A DNA stretch of 64,000 nt from Gammaproteobacteria bacterium (GTDB taxonomy: Bacteria > Pseudomonadota > Gammaproteobacteria > Burkholderiales > Gallionellaceae): assembly GCA_018813765.1 (NCBI GenBank), contig JAHJBC010000007.1, forward strand, positions 1 to 64,000, written 5' to 3'. The translations under genes were made by a program, and so were the position numbers. The notes beneath the pieces are model-generated. The model searched no databases, was not told the origin of the DNA, and saw only the letters and a list, made by a program, of their open reading frames with translations. This document shows, piece after piece, positions 53,346-62,655 of the stretch (position 1 is its first letter; every line of letters begins with the position of its first letter).

Positions 53346-54491
53346 TCAATCCCAGGACAATGCCCCGCCGGTCTGATATTCCGTCACGCGGGTCTCGAAG
53401 AAGTTCTTCTCCTTCTTCAGATCGATCATCTCCGACATCCACGGGAACGGGTTGGTCGCTCCGGGGAAGATCACGTCAAGGCCGATCTGTTGGCAGCGGC
53501 GGTTCGCGATGAAGCGCATGTATTCCTTGAACATGGCGGCGTTCAGGCCCAGGATGCCGCGCGGCATGGTGTCGTCGGCATAGGCCGATTCCAGCTCGGC
53601 CGCCTTGCGGAACAGGCCGGAAAGCTCGGCCTTGAACTCGGGCGTCCACAGGTGCGGGTTCTCCATCTTGATCTGGTTGGCCATGTCGACACCGAAATTC
53701 AGGTGCAGCGACTCGTCGCGCAGGATGTACTGAAACTGCTCAGCAGCGCCGGTCATCTTGTTCTGGCGCCCCATGGCCAGGATTTGCACGAATCCTACGT
53801 AGAAGAACATGCCTTCCATGATGCAGGCGAACACAATCAGGCTGCGCAGCAGCTTCTGGTCGTTTTCCGGCGTGCCGGTCTTGAAGGCGGGATTGGTCAG
53901 CGTGTCGATGAACGGCAGCAGGAACTCGTCCTTGTCGCGGATCGACTGGACTTCGTGGTACATATTGAAGACTTCGCCCTCGTCCATGCCCAGCGACTCG
54001 ACGATGTACTGGTAGGAATGGGTATGGATGCCCTCGTCATAAGCCTGACGCAACAGGTACTGACGACATTCCGGCGCCGTGATGTGGCGGTAGGTGCCCA
54101 GCACGATATTATTGGCAGCCAGGCTGTCGGCGGTGCTGAAGAAGCCCAGATTGCGCATCACGATGCGGCGCTCGTCTTCGGTCAGGCCGTTCGGGTTCTT
54201 CCACAGGGCGATGTCGGCCGACATGTTGATTTCCTGCGGCATCCAGTGGTTGGCATTGCCGGCCAGGTATTTCTCCCACGCCCATTTGTACTTGAACGGC
54301 ACCAGCTGGTTCACATCGCAGCTGCTGTTGATGATGCGCTTGTCTTCCACGCGGATGCGGCCGAATGCCTTCACAGCAGGGGCACCATCCTTCTCAACCT
54401 TCTTGTCGACCACTGCGGCACCCATATCCATGGTTGCCATGCGCAAGCCCGCCTGGGCGGATGGTGTCATTTCTTCGTCAAAATTCAGCAT
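53346..54491 (-). CDS. nrdB: class Ia ribonucleotide reductase small subunit NrdB
   Basis: 381 residues. Diiron site ligands are visible: [26 protein letters not shown] with Glu, His and the tyrosyl radical Tyr (HTHSY, matching Y122 of E. coli NrdB), and [13 protein letters not shown]. It makes the radical that starts ribonucleotide reduction in NrdA. It follows nrdA by 136 bases that hold duplicated nrdA tail sequence. Confidence 0.95.
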   Translation of the reverse strand: MLNFDEEMTPSAQAGLRMATMDMGAAVVDKKVEKDGAPAVKAFGRIRVEDKRIINSSCDVNQLVPFKYKWAWEKYLAGNANHWMPQEINMSADIALWKNPNGLTEDERRIVMRNLGFFSTADSLAANNIVLGTYRHITAPECRQYLLRQAYDEGIHTHSYQYIVESLGMDEGEVFNMYHEVQSIRDKDEFLLPFIDTLTNPAFKTGTPENDQKLLRSLIVFACIMEGMFFYVGFVQILAMGRQNKMTGAAEQFQYILRDESLHLNFGVDMANQIKMENPHLWTPEFKAELSGLFRKAAELESAYADDTMPRGILGLNAAMFKEYMRFIANRRCQQIGLDVIFPGATNPFPWMSEMIDLKKEKNFFETRVTEYQTGGALSWD

Positions 54492-54543
54492 ATCTTTCCT
54501 TTGCCTCTATGTTTCCGTCGCACGATGCGGCGAACGTACGCTC

Positions 54544-54576
54544 TTACTGGCAAGCCTTACACTCTGGATTGTGGTT
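54544..54576 (-). repeat. degenerate direct duplicate of the nrdA 3' end
   Basis: On the minus strand it reads NHNPECKACQ then TAA, matching the true NrdA end NPECEACQ then TAA (54628-54660). About 24 of 33 bases are the same. It has no start codon of its own and a stop lies upstream in frame. Confidence 0.75.
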
Positions 54577-54607
54577 ACGACATAACCTGAAGGTTAGTCT
54601 TCACCGC

Positions 54608-54654
54608 AACCCTGAATGTGAGTCTTGTTACTGACAAGCCTCGCATTCAGGGTT
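54608..54654 (-). other. 21-bp inverted repeat over the nrdA stop codon
   Basis: Arms at 54608-54628 and 54634-54654 (AACCCTGAATG... and ...CATTCAGGGTT), 19 of 21 pairs, with a 5-base loop. The nrdA stop sits at the loop edge. The plus-strand arm would itself read NPECESC, an inverted copy of the NrdA tail. No T-tract follows, so it is not a standard terminator; it may reduce read-through to nrdB or protect the mRNA end. Confidence 0.8.
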
Positions 54655-57510
54655 GTCGATAGAGCAAAATTTCGTTTCTTCTGCTACCGGAGCCGCAGAC
54701 ATACCCCCGGCTCCCGCGTCGCTGGAAACAGAGTTAAGCGAACCGGCACGCGAAGTCGACTTCTCGGCCGAGGTCGCGCCCAGCGAGCGCAGGTAGTAGG
54801 TGGTCTTCAGGCCGCGCACCCACGCCAGTTTGTAAGTCTCGTCCAGCTTGCGCCCGGACACGCCAGACATATATATGTTGAGCGACTGCGACTGGTCTAT
54901 CCATTTCTGGCGCCTTGCCGCCGCTTCGATCAGCCACTGCGGCTCGACCTCGAAGGCGGTCGCATACAGGCTGCGCAGTTCGGCTGGGATGCGGTCGATC
55001 TTGGACAGGCTGCCGTCGAAATACTTGAGGTCGGCGATCATCACCTCGTCCCACAACCCGAGCGCCTTCAGATCGTTCACCAGGTGCTCGTTGATGACGG
55101 TGAATTCGCCTGACAGGTTGGATTTCACGAACAGGTTCTGGTAGGTCGGCTCGATGCCCTGCGACGCCCCGATGATGTTGGAGATGGTCGCGGTCGGCGC
55201 GATGGCCACGCAGTTGGAATTGCGCATGCCGTACTGCTGGATGCGCGCGCGCAAGGCACTCCAGTCCATGGCAGAGGAGTCATCCAGCTCGACAAAACCG
55301 CCGCGCGACTGGCGCAGCAGGTCGACCGAGTCCTGCGGCAGAATGCCCTTGTCCCACAGGCTGCCGCGGTAGCTGGAATAGCGGCCGCGCTCTTCCGCCA
55401 GTTCGGTCGATGCCAGATAGGCGTAATAACACACCGCTTCCATGGAACGGTCGGCGAACTCGACCGCGGTACTCGATGCATAGGGTACGCGCAACTCGTG
55501 CAGCGCATCCTGGAAGCCCATGATGCCCATGCCCACCGGACGGTGCTTGAGGTTGGCGTCGCGCGCCTTCTTGACCGCGTAATAATTGATGTCAATCACG
55601 TTATCCAGCATGCGCATCGCGGTACGGATGGTGCGTTGCAGCTTGTCGTGATCAAGCTGGCCGAACTTCTCGTGACCCTTGGGATAAAGGTGAGCGGCGA
55701 GGTTCACCGAGCCCAGGTTGCACACGGCGATCTCGGCATCGGAGGTGTTCAGCGTGATCTCGGTGCACAGGTTGGAACTGTGCACCACGCCCACATGCTG
55801 CTGCGGGCTGCGCACATTGCATGGGTCCTTGAAGGCGATCCACGGATGGCCGGTCTCGAACAGCATGGTCAGCATCTTGCGCCACAGGCTCTGTGCCGGG
55901 ACCTTTTTGAACAGCTTGATCTCGCCGCTGGCGGCCTTGGCCTCGTAGGCGTTGTAGGCTTTTTCGAATTCGGCGCCGAACTTGTCGTGCAGGTCGGGGC
56001 AGTTCGAGGGCGAGAACAATGTCCATTCGCCGCCTTCCATCACGCGTTTCATGAACAGGTCGGGGATCCAGTTGGCCGTGTTCATGTCGTGGGTACGACG
56101 GCGGTCGTCGCCGGTGTTCTTGCGCAGTTCCAGGAATTCCTCGATATCGAGGTGCCAGGTCTCCAGATAGGCGCACACCGCACCCTTGCGCTTGCCGCCC
56201 TGGTTTACCGCCACGGCGGTGTCGTTCACCACCTTGAGGAACGGCACCACGCCCTGCGATTTGCCGTTGGTGCCCTTGATGTGGCTGCCCAGCGCACGCA
56301 CGTTGCTCCAGTCGTTGCCCAGACCGCCGGCGAACTTGGACAGCAGCGCGTTCTCCTTCAGCGCCTCGTAGATGCCGTCCAGATCGTCCGCCACCGTGGT
56401 CAGGTAGCAGGAAGACAATTGCGAACGGCGCGTGCCGGAATTGAACAGGGTCGGCGTCGAGCTCATGAAATCGAAACCAGACAGCAGGCGGTAGAACTCG
56501 ATGGCGCGCGCCTCGCGGTCGATCTCGTTCAGGCTCAGTCCCATCGCCACGCGCATGAAGAACGCCTGCGGCAGTTCGATGCGCTTTTCGTCGATATGCA
56601 GGAAGTACCTGTCGAACAGGGTCTGCAGGCCCAGATAATTGAATTGCAGGTCGCGCCCCGCATCCAGCTCCCGGCCCAGACGTTCCAGATCGAAATTGCC
56701 CAGCTCGGCATCCAGCAGTTCGGCCGCTATGCCGCGCTTGATAAACTTGGGGAAGTATTCGGCATAGCGATGCGCCATCTCGGCCGGCGCCACTTCTTCG
56801 CCCAGGATCTCGCAGCAGATGTTGTTCAGCAGCAGGCGGGCGGTGACAAAACCATAGGCGGGCTCCTGCTCGATCAGCGAACGCGCCGAAAGGATGGCGC
56901 ACTTGCGCACCTCCTCGACCGGCACGCCGTCGTACAGGTCCTTCAGCGTACGCTTGAGGATCAATTGGCCGTCCACCACTTCGCCCAGCCCGGCGCAGGC
57001 GGACTCGATCACGGCCGACAATGCCGCCACGTCCAGCGGGCGCGTCGTGCCATCGACCCGCACGTTGATCACATGCGCCACTTCGTCCGCCTTCCTGCTC
57101 TTGGCGCGCTCCTGGGTGCGCTGTTCGCGATACAGCACATAAGAGCGGGCGACATCGTGCTCGCCGGAGCGCATCAGCGACAACTCGACCTGGTCCTGGA
57201 TATCCTCGATATGCAGCGTGCCGCCGTGCGGCTGGCGGCGCACCAGCGCGTTCACCACGTTTGCAGTCAATTGCTCGACCAGCTCGCGCACACGCGCGGA
57301 TGCGGCGCCTTGCCCGCCATTGACGGCGATGAAAGCCTTGGTCATGGCGATGGATATCTTGCTTGGTTCAAAAGCGACAACGGAGCCGTTGCGACGGATC
57401 ACCTTGTACTGATCTAGCGGAAGACTGGGGGAAGGCGCTACCGATTCGGAACTTTGTTGCATAAGCAGGGGGGAAACAGAAGAAGAAACACCATCGGCAG
57501 CATGCAGCAT
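54628..57510 (-). CDS. nrdA: class Ia ribonucleotide reductase large subunit NrdA
   Basis: 960 residues from the ATG with GGGGAG upstream. N-terminal ATP-cone (KVIRRNGSVVAFEPSKISIAM) and a second cone-like segment (about 150-230) come first. The barrel has NSGTRRSQLSSCYLTTV with an active-site Cys, NLGSVNLA and VAIAPTATISNIIG. The C-terminal redox pair is PECEACQ. It reduces ribonucleoside diphosphates. Two NrdR boxes lie upstream. Confidence 0.96.
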   Translation of the reverse strand: MLHAADGVSSSVSPLLMQQSSESVAPSPSLPLDQYKVIRRNGSVVAFEPSKISIAMTKAFIAVNGGQGAASARVRELVEQLTANVVNALVRRQPHGGTLHIEDIQDQVELSLMRSGEHDVARSYVLYREQRTQERAKSRKADEVAHVINVRVDGTTRPLDVAALSAVIESACAGLGEVVDGQLILKRTLKDLYDGVPVEEVRKCAILSARSLIEQEPAYGFVTARLLLNNICCEILGEEVAPAEMAHRYAEYFPKFIKRGIAAELLDAELGNFDLERLGRELDAGRDLQFNYLGLQTLFDRYFLHIDEKRIELPQAFFMRVAMGLSLNEIDREARAIEFYRLLSGFDFMSSTPTLFNSGTRRSQLSSCYLTTVADDLDGIYEALKENALLSKFAGGLGNDWSNVRALGSHIKGTNGKSQGVVPFLKVVNDTAVAVNQGGKRKGAVCAYLETWHLDIEEFLELRKNTGDDRRRTHDMNTANWIPDLFMKRVMEGGEWTLFSPSNCPDLHDKFGAEFEKAYNAYEAKAASGEIKLFKKVPAQSLWRKMLTMLFETGHPWIAFKDPCNVRSPQQHVGVVHSSNLCTEITLNTSDAEIAVCNLGSVNLAAHLYPKGHEKFGQLDHDKLQRTIRTAMRMLDNVIDINYYAVKKARDANLKHRPVGMGIMGFQDALHELRVPYASSTAVEFADRSMEAVCYYAYLASTELAEERGRYSSYRGSLWDKGILPQDSVDLLRQSRGGFVELDDSSAMDWSALRARIQQYGMRNSNCVAIAPTATISNIIGASQGIEPTYQNLFVKSNLSGEFTVINEHLVNDLKALGLWDEVMIADLKYFDGSLSKIDRIPAELRSLYATAFEVEPQWLIEAAARRQKWIDQSQSLNIYMSGVSGRKLDETYKLAWVRGLKTTYYLRSLGATSAEKSTSRAGSLNSVSSDAGAGGMSAAPVAEETKFCSIDNPECEACQ

Positions 57511-57579
57511 AAAACTCCCCTTTATTATTAGTTATTTGGACCGCCCAAGAAGAGCTGATCGCACCCTGAAATGAAAAAA

Positions 57580-57626
57580 CCACTACATCTAGTGGTTCGA
57601 CATCGAATTTCGACTAATTCTAGTAC
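57580..57626. promoter_or_regulatory. pair of NrdR boxes upstream of nrdA
   Basis: CCACTACATCTAGTGG (57580-57595) and CGACTAATTCTAGTAC (57611-57626) resemble the NrdR box ACACTATATATAGTGT. Their starts are 31 bases apart, three helical turns, as is usual for NrdR pairs. They lie 70-116 bases before the nrdA ATG and should repress nrdAB when ATP/dATP is high. Confidence 0.82.
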
Positions 57627-57717
57627 GTGAGAAATTTTATGCAAGATAAATTTTGGCCTATATCTTTTTTTGCGGCGCGAAGTCCGCCGCGAGCGGAAGA
57701 ATGACCATGCGCGCAGC

Positions 57718-58254
57718 TCAAGCGAGCTGGTTCAGGTAGCGCTGCCAGTCGAAATGGGGGCCGGGATCGGTCTTGCGACCGGGTGCAATGTCGGAGTGAC
57801 CGACGATGTCGCGGATGGGAAAGCGCCGCTTGAGTCGCCGGGTGAGGCGGGCCAGCGCAGCGTACTGGCGGTCGGTGAACGGCTCGAAGTCGCTGCCTTC
57901 CAGTTCGATGCCGATGGAAAAATCGTTGCAGCGGCTGCGACCGCGCCAGGCCGATGCGCCCGCATGCCAGGCGCGCCTGCCCGCGGGAACGAATTGCACG
58001 ATGGTGCCGTCGCGGCGAACCAGGAAGTGCGCCGACACGCGCACATCCTTGAGCTGTTCGAAATAGGGGTGCTCGGAATGGTCCAGCGTATTGGTGAAGA
58101 AGCGCAGGATCGCGTCCCCGCCGTATTCGTTGGGTGGCAGGCTGATACTGTGGATGACCAGCAGTTCCACGGCCATGCGTGGTGGACGGGCATCATGGTT
58201 GGGCGAAGCCGCCCTCTGCACACCGCTAAACCAGCCCAGCGTATCAAGCTTCAA
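57718..58254 (-). CDS. ampD: N-acetyl-anhydromuramyl-L-alanine amidase AmpD
   Basis: 178 residues. Zinc ligands and active site: VELLVIHSISLPP (His), GRRAWHAGASAWRGR (His) and IVGHSDIAPGRKTDPGPHF (His and Asp). It recycles cell wall anhydromuropeptides in the cytoplasm; there is no signal peptide. It overlaps pilR by 4 bases. Confidence 0.95.
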   Translation of the reverse strand: MKLDTLGWFSGVQRAASPNHDARPPRMAVELLVIHSISLPPNEYGGDAILRFFTNTLDHSEHPYFEQLKDVRVSAHFLVRRDGTIVQFVPAGRRAWHAGASAWRGRSRCNDFSIGIELEGSDFEPFTDRQYAALARLTRRLKRRFPIRDIVGHSDIAPGRKTDPGPHFDWQRYLNQLA

Positions 58255-59612
58255 TCGACCTTGTCCTTGTCAGTGATGGAAAGACGCTCCATGCGGTAGC
58301 GCAGTGCGCGAAATGTCACACCCAGTATCCTGGCTGCGGCAGTGCGATTGAAGTCCGTCTGGCCCAAGGCCTCCATGATCGCTTCGCGCTCGACCCGATC
58401 CAGATAATCAGTGAGCGGATACTTGCCCACCCCGCCCGCCTGCGCCTCGGTTTGCGATGACTGCACCGGTTTCAGTTGCAGATCGTCCGGCTGGATGAGC
58501 CCGTCCATGCACAGCGCCAGCGCGCGCTCGATGACGTTCTCGAGCTCGCGCACATTTCCCGGAAAATCGTAGCGCGCCAACTCGTGCAGGGCCTTGGAAG
58601 AAAAGCGGACCGCGGCATCCCCGCGCAACCGCTCCAGCAATCGCTCGGCGATCTCCGGCACATCGTTGCTCATCTCGCGCAGGGATGGCATGTGTATGGA
58701 GATGACGTTCAGACGGTAATAGAGATCCTGCCGGAACAAGCCCTGCTGCACGCAACTCGCCAGATCGTTGTGGGTGGCACTGAGGATGCGCACATCCACC
58801 GGCTCCTCCTGCGTCGCTCCCACCCGGCGCACCCGCTTTTCCTGGATCGCCCGCAGCAGCTTGACCTGCATCGCGATCGGCAGCTCGGCCACCTCATCCA
58901 GCAGCAGGGTGCCATGGTTCGCCGCCTGGAAGAATCCTTCCCTGTCCTTGTCCGCCCCGGTGAACGCGCCCTTGCTGTAGCCGAAGAACTCGCTCTCCAT
59001 CAGGTTCTCCGGGATCGCGCCGCAGTTGACCGCAACGAAGGGCTGCTCGCGGCGCGCGCTCTTCTCTACGATCAGGCGCGCCGCCAGTTCCTTGCCGCTG
59101 CCGGATTCGCCGCTGATATGCACCGGCGCCTGGCTGCGCGCCACGCGGGCGATCATTTCGCGCACCTGCTCCATGGCAGGCGAACTCCCCAGCAAGGTAC
59201 CTTCTGCAACCTTGTCGGCCTTCGATGTCGCCGGAAGCCGCAGCGCCGACGTAACCAGGGTGCGCAACTGGTCTAGCGCCACCGGCTTGGACAGATAGTC
59301 GAATGCCCCAGCCTTGAGCACCGCCACCGCATTCTCCAGATTGCCGTGCGCGGTGATTACCGCTACCGGAACATCCAGTCCGCGTTCGGCGATATGGCGC
59401 ACCACTTCCAGCCCGTCGCCGTCCGGCATGCGCATGTCAGTCAAGCAAAGATCGAAGCTGTCGCCATCGAGTCGCTGCTTGGCCTGCTGCACACAGTTGG
59501 CGCGCACGACCTCCAATCCCATACGTACCAGGGTCAGTTCCAGCAACTCCAGGATATCCGCTTCATCGTCCACCACCAGCACGCGCGGAATCTTCTTCGC
59601 CTCACGTTTCAT
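58251..59612 (-). CDS. pilR: NtrC-family response regulator PilR
   Basis: 453 residues from the ATG at 59612. Receiver domain with phospho-Asp D59 (LTDMRMPDG), AAA+ domain with GESGSGKELAARL, GAFTGA loop and DEVAELP, and Fis-type HTH at the end (FNRTAAARILGVTFRALRYRMERL). It activates pilin transcription with sigma-54. It overlaps pilS by 11 bases and ampD by 4. Confidence 0.92.
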   Translation of the reverse strand: MKREAKKIPRVLVVDDEADILELLELTLVRMGLEVVRANCVQQAKQRLDGDSFDLCLTDMRMPDGDGLEVVRHIAERGLDVPVAVITAHGNLENAVAVLKAGAFDYLSKPVALDQLRTLVTSALRLPATSKADKVAEGTLLGSSPAMEQVREMIARVARSQAPVHISGESGSGKELAARLIVEKSARREQPFVAVNCGAIPENLMESEFFGYSKGAFTGADKDREGFFQAANHGTLLLDEVAELPIAMQVKLLRAIQEKRVRRVGATQEEPVDVRILSATHNDLASCVQQGLFRQDLYYRLNVISIHMPSLREMSNDVPEIAERLLERLRGDAAVRFSSKALHELARYDFPGNVRELENVIERALALCMDGLIQPDDLQLKPVQSSQTEAQAGGVGKYPLTDYLDRVEREAIMEALGQTDFNRTAAARILGVTFRALRYRMERLSITDKDKVD

Positions 59613-61227
59613 TGTTGCCCCCAAACTGGATGCGGAAACGGGCGCCGCCGTCCGGTCCGCGCCGGTAATCGATCATTGCCCCGTTCGCCTCGCACAATTC
59701 CCGTGCTATATACAAGCCCAATCCGGTCCCGCCCGAATCCGTGGTAAAGAACGGCTCGAACAGCTTCTGCTCCGCATCGCCTGAAACCCCTGGGCCGTCA
59801 TCGGCGACCTCCAGCGTCACCTTGCCGTCATCGGCGGTGGTGGCGCGGATGATCACGCTGCCGTCGCGCCGCTGACTATAACGCAAAGCGTTGCGGCACA
59901 GGTTCCACAACACCTGTTCGAAATGGCCACGGTCGAAGCGCACTGCGCAAGACGCATCGACCTGCATCGAGAACACCGTGCGCGGCACCTGCTCGACCTG
60001 GCACAGGTTATCGATCAGTTCATCCAGCCGCTCGGACAGATTGAGAATTTCGGCCTGCAGGCGGTCGCGGCGGTTGACCTGCATCACGTCCTGTACGATG
60101 CGGTTCAGCCGTCTGGTATTGTCGAGAATGATCTGGAACAGCCGCGACTGCGCCTCATCGTGTTCCTGTTCATTCAGCAACTCGGTCGCATAGCTGATGG
60201 AAGACAGCGGATTACGCACCTCGTGCGCGATGTTCGCAGTCAACCGGCCCAAAGCAGCGAGCTTCACCTGCTGCGCCTGCTCCTGCGCGCGCTGCATATC
60301 TTCCAGCACCACCACGGCCCCCCAGAACCCGTCGCGCTGAACCGGCAGGAAGCGCACCCGCACCGGATGGTTGGTACCCGGCAGGCGCAACACCTCATGT
60401 CCGAAGGCCTTGTTCTGCCGCCAGACCGCGAACATGGCACTCAACAAGGGAGAACAGTCCTCCAGCAGACACTTGTCGCCGGGCGGAAACACATACCCCA
60501 GCATTCTTTCCGCGCCCGGATTGGACTGTCGCACCACCCCGCGCTCGTCCACAACCAGCACGCCGTCCGGCATGTCCTGGATCATCAGGCGGTTGGCTTC
60601 GGCCATGTTGGAGAGGTCCACACCGCGCCGGAAAGCCAGCTTCTCGCTGGCGACCGCATATCTGGACAGGGTGTGCGCCAGCCAGGCCACCGCAAAATAC
60701 GAAGCGCACAATATCCCCGTCTGCAGGTACTGGGCGACGGTCGCATCGCTGGTCAACACGGAGAAACCGTGTTGCAGCAGCATGGCGATGCTGGCCAGCG
60801 CGGCGAACAGCAGCGTGATGCGGCCGCGCGCGATCATGCCGGCAAGCGCCAGCGACACCAGCAGCAGCATGCCCAGATTGCTCTGGATACCGCCGCCAAA
60901 ATAGGCCAGCATGGCGACCGCCGCGATGTCGGTACAGATCTGGAACGCCAACTGCAGCATCGGGCGCGATTTACGCAACACTACCGCCAGCACCGAGACC
61001 AGCACCAGCACGGTATACGCGGTGGCCACCCAGAAGAACAGCCTTTGATGCAGAATGCTCCGCTCGAATATTTCGCCGAACAGGGTCGGCACGAGCAGCA
61101 ACACACCGCCCAGGATCAGGCGGTAGAGATTGAAGAAACTGATGGAACGCCACAGACTTTCCTGCGACAACGGCGCCGCCGTTTGCAGGTAGGGGAAGGT
61201 ACCGGTGACAGACGGGCTATCCCGCAT
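59602..61227 (-). CDS. pilS: sensor histidine kinase PilS
   Basis: 541 residues from the ATG at 61227; upstream extension would read through the next gene. Six helices at 40-210 (LILGGVLLLVPTLFG, LFFWVATAYTVLVLVSVLAVVL and others), PAS (LMIQDMPDGVLVVDERG), HisKA H-box IAHEVRNPLSSI, and ATPase motifs LWNLCRNALRYS and GTGLGLYIARELC. It partners PilR. Confidence 0.92.
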   Translation of the reverse strand: MRDSPSVTGTFPYLQTAAPLSQESLWRSISFFNLYRLILGGVLLLVPTLFGEIFERSILHQRLFFWVATAYTVLVLVSVLAVVLRKSRPMLQLAFQICTDIAAVAMLAYFGGGIQSNLGMLLLVSLALAGMIARGRITLLFAALASIAMLLQHGFSVLTSDATVAQYLQTGILCASYFAVAWLAHTLSRYAVASEKLAFRRGVDLSNMAEANRLMIQDMPDGVLVVDERGVVRQSNPGAERMLGYVFPPGDKCLLEDCSPLLSAMFAVWRQNKAFGHEVLRLPGTNHPVRVRFLPVQRDGFWGAVVVLEDMQRAQEQAQQVKLAALGRLTANIAHEVRNPLSSISYATELLNEQEHDEAQSRLFQIILDNTRRLNRIVQDVMQVNRRDRLQAEILNLSERLDELIDNLCQVEQVPRTVFSMQVDASCAVRFDRGHFEQVLWNLCRNALRYSQRRDGSVIIRATTADDGKVTLEVADDGPGVSGDAEQKLFEPFFTTDSGGTGLGLYIARELCEANGAMIDYRRGPDGGARFRIQFGGNNET

Positions 61228-61232
61228 CTGGC

Positions 61233-61454
61233 CTATTTGGAATTGTGTTCGATGCGATGGGCATCGCTGCAAAAGAATTTGCCGCCCGCCATGATGCTTT
61301 CGCTTTTCGGCAGGTGCACGCCGCACTGGGCGCAGCGCACCATCTCTTCCGCCGCAGCCGGCTCGTCCTGTTGCTGTTGAGCCTTCTTGCGGAAAGACCT
61401 CAGCAGCAGGAAGACCACCGCAATGACCGCCAGCAGAAATAATAAGCGACTCAT
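61233..61454 (-). CDS. PP0621-family small zinc-ribbon membrane protein
   Basis: 73 residues from the ATG after GGAG. One helix (RLLFLLAVIAVVFLLLRSF), a Gln/Ala-rich linker and a Cys motif (MVRCAQCGVHLP, then FFCSDAHRIEH) that likely binds zinc. The family has no known function and is often found beside pilS. It is 5 bases before pilS. Confidence 0.85.
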   Translation of the reverse strand: MSRLLFLLAVIAVVFLLLRSFRKKAQQQQDEPAAAEEMVRCAQCGVHLPKSESIMAGGKFFCSDAHRIEHNSK

Positions 61455-61495
61455 GCGCCTGCTCCACAGAGCGCCGCACACTGGCGGCTGAAAAT

Positions 61496-61572
<77 letters not shown>

Positions 61573-61583
61573 AATCGATGAAA

Positions 61584-62546
61584 CTAAAATTGCCGCGTCG
61601 CGGCAAAGTGCGCCAATTGTAACAGGGATTGTCTGTATTTCGTATCGGACAATGAAGACAATTGCGCGCATGCCGCCTCGGCTTCGAGCAAAGCCTGCTG
61701 GCGCGTGAACGCCAGCGCCCCGGTTGCATGGATGATCTCCAGCACCTCGGAAAACTTGCCCACATCGCCCTGTTCGATCGCCGCGCGAACCACGGCGGCC
61801 TGCTCCGGTGTGCCGTGCTGCATGGCATGGATCAACGGCAGCGTCGGCTTACCCTCGGCCAGATCGTCGCCCAGATGTTTACCGGTCTGCGCCTCGTCGG
61901 CGGAATAATCCAACACATCGTCGACCAACTGGAACGCCGTGCCCAGATGCATGCCGTACTTCGCCGCCGCATCTTCGTCCGCAGCCGAAGCCTTGCCGAG
62001 AATCGCCCCCAGCCGCATCGCCGCCTCGAACAGCTTGGCCGTCTTGTAATGGATCACGCGCATGTAACTGGGGACATCCACATCCGCATCGTGGCAATTG
62101 AGCAACTGCAACACCTCGCCCTCGGCGATGACGTTGGTCGCATCGGCCAGCGTCTGCATCACGCGCATCTCGCCCACCTCCACCATCATCTGGAAAGCGC
62201 GCGAATAGAGGAAATCACCCACCAGCACACTGGCTGCGTTGCCGAACAGCGCATTGGCCGTCTCGCGCCCGCGCCGCAACTCGGATTCGTCCACCACATC
62301 GTCATGCAGCAGCGTCGCGGTGTGGATGAACTCCACCACCGCCGCGAGTTCGTGATGACGCTTGCCGCTGTAACCGAAGGCCTGCGCCGACAGCAGCACC
62401 AACGCCGGGCGCAGCCGCTTGCCGCCGCTGTTGACGATGTACTCGCCGACCTGGTTGACCAGCACCACCTCCGAGCGCAGGCGCTCGCGGATGACGGCAT
62501 CCACCGCCGCCATGTCTTCGGCGATCAACTGTTTGAGATTGTCCAA
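61584..62546 (-). CDS. ispB: polyprenyl diphosphate synthase, IspB-like
   Basis: 320 residues from a TTG with AGGAA upstream; the ATG 66 bases further up has no site and would add a non-family stretch. The two Asp-rich motifs are LLHDDVVDESELRRG and QLVDDVLDY, with GKRLRPALVLLSAQAFG at the start. It builds the long isoprenoid side chain of ubiquinone or menaquinone. It lies 12 bases after tRNA-Pro on the same strand. Confidence 0.92.
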   Translation of the reverse strand: MDNLKQLIAEDMAAVDAVIRERLRSEVVLVNQVGEYIVNSGGKRLRPALVLLSAQAFGYSGKRHHELAAVVEFIHTATLLHDDVVDESELRRGRETANALFGNAASVLVGDFLYSRAFQMMVEVGEMRVMQTLADATNVIAEGEVLQLLNCHDADVDVPSYMRVIHYKTAKLFEAAMRLGAILGKASAADEDAAAKYGMHLGTAFQLVDDVLDYSADEAQTGKHLGDDLAEGKPTLPLIHAMQHGTPEQAAVVRAAIEQGDVGKFSEVLEIIHATGALAFTRQQALLEAEAACAQLSSLSDTKYRQSLLQLAHFAATRQF

Positions 62547-62655
62547 AGTATTCCTGTTCCGAATTCGGGTATAGCCATCCGGCGCGTCGGCGCGCTCTTT
62601 TGGGGGGCGCATTGTCGCACAAATGAAACCGGCGAATAAGCCAACAAAAGTCTCC

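Noticed and set aside
55498-57417. 639-codon plus-strand frame opposite nrdA
   Set aside because: Antisense shadow of a highly conserved gene.
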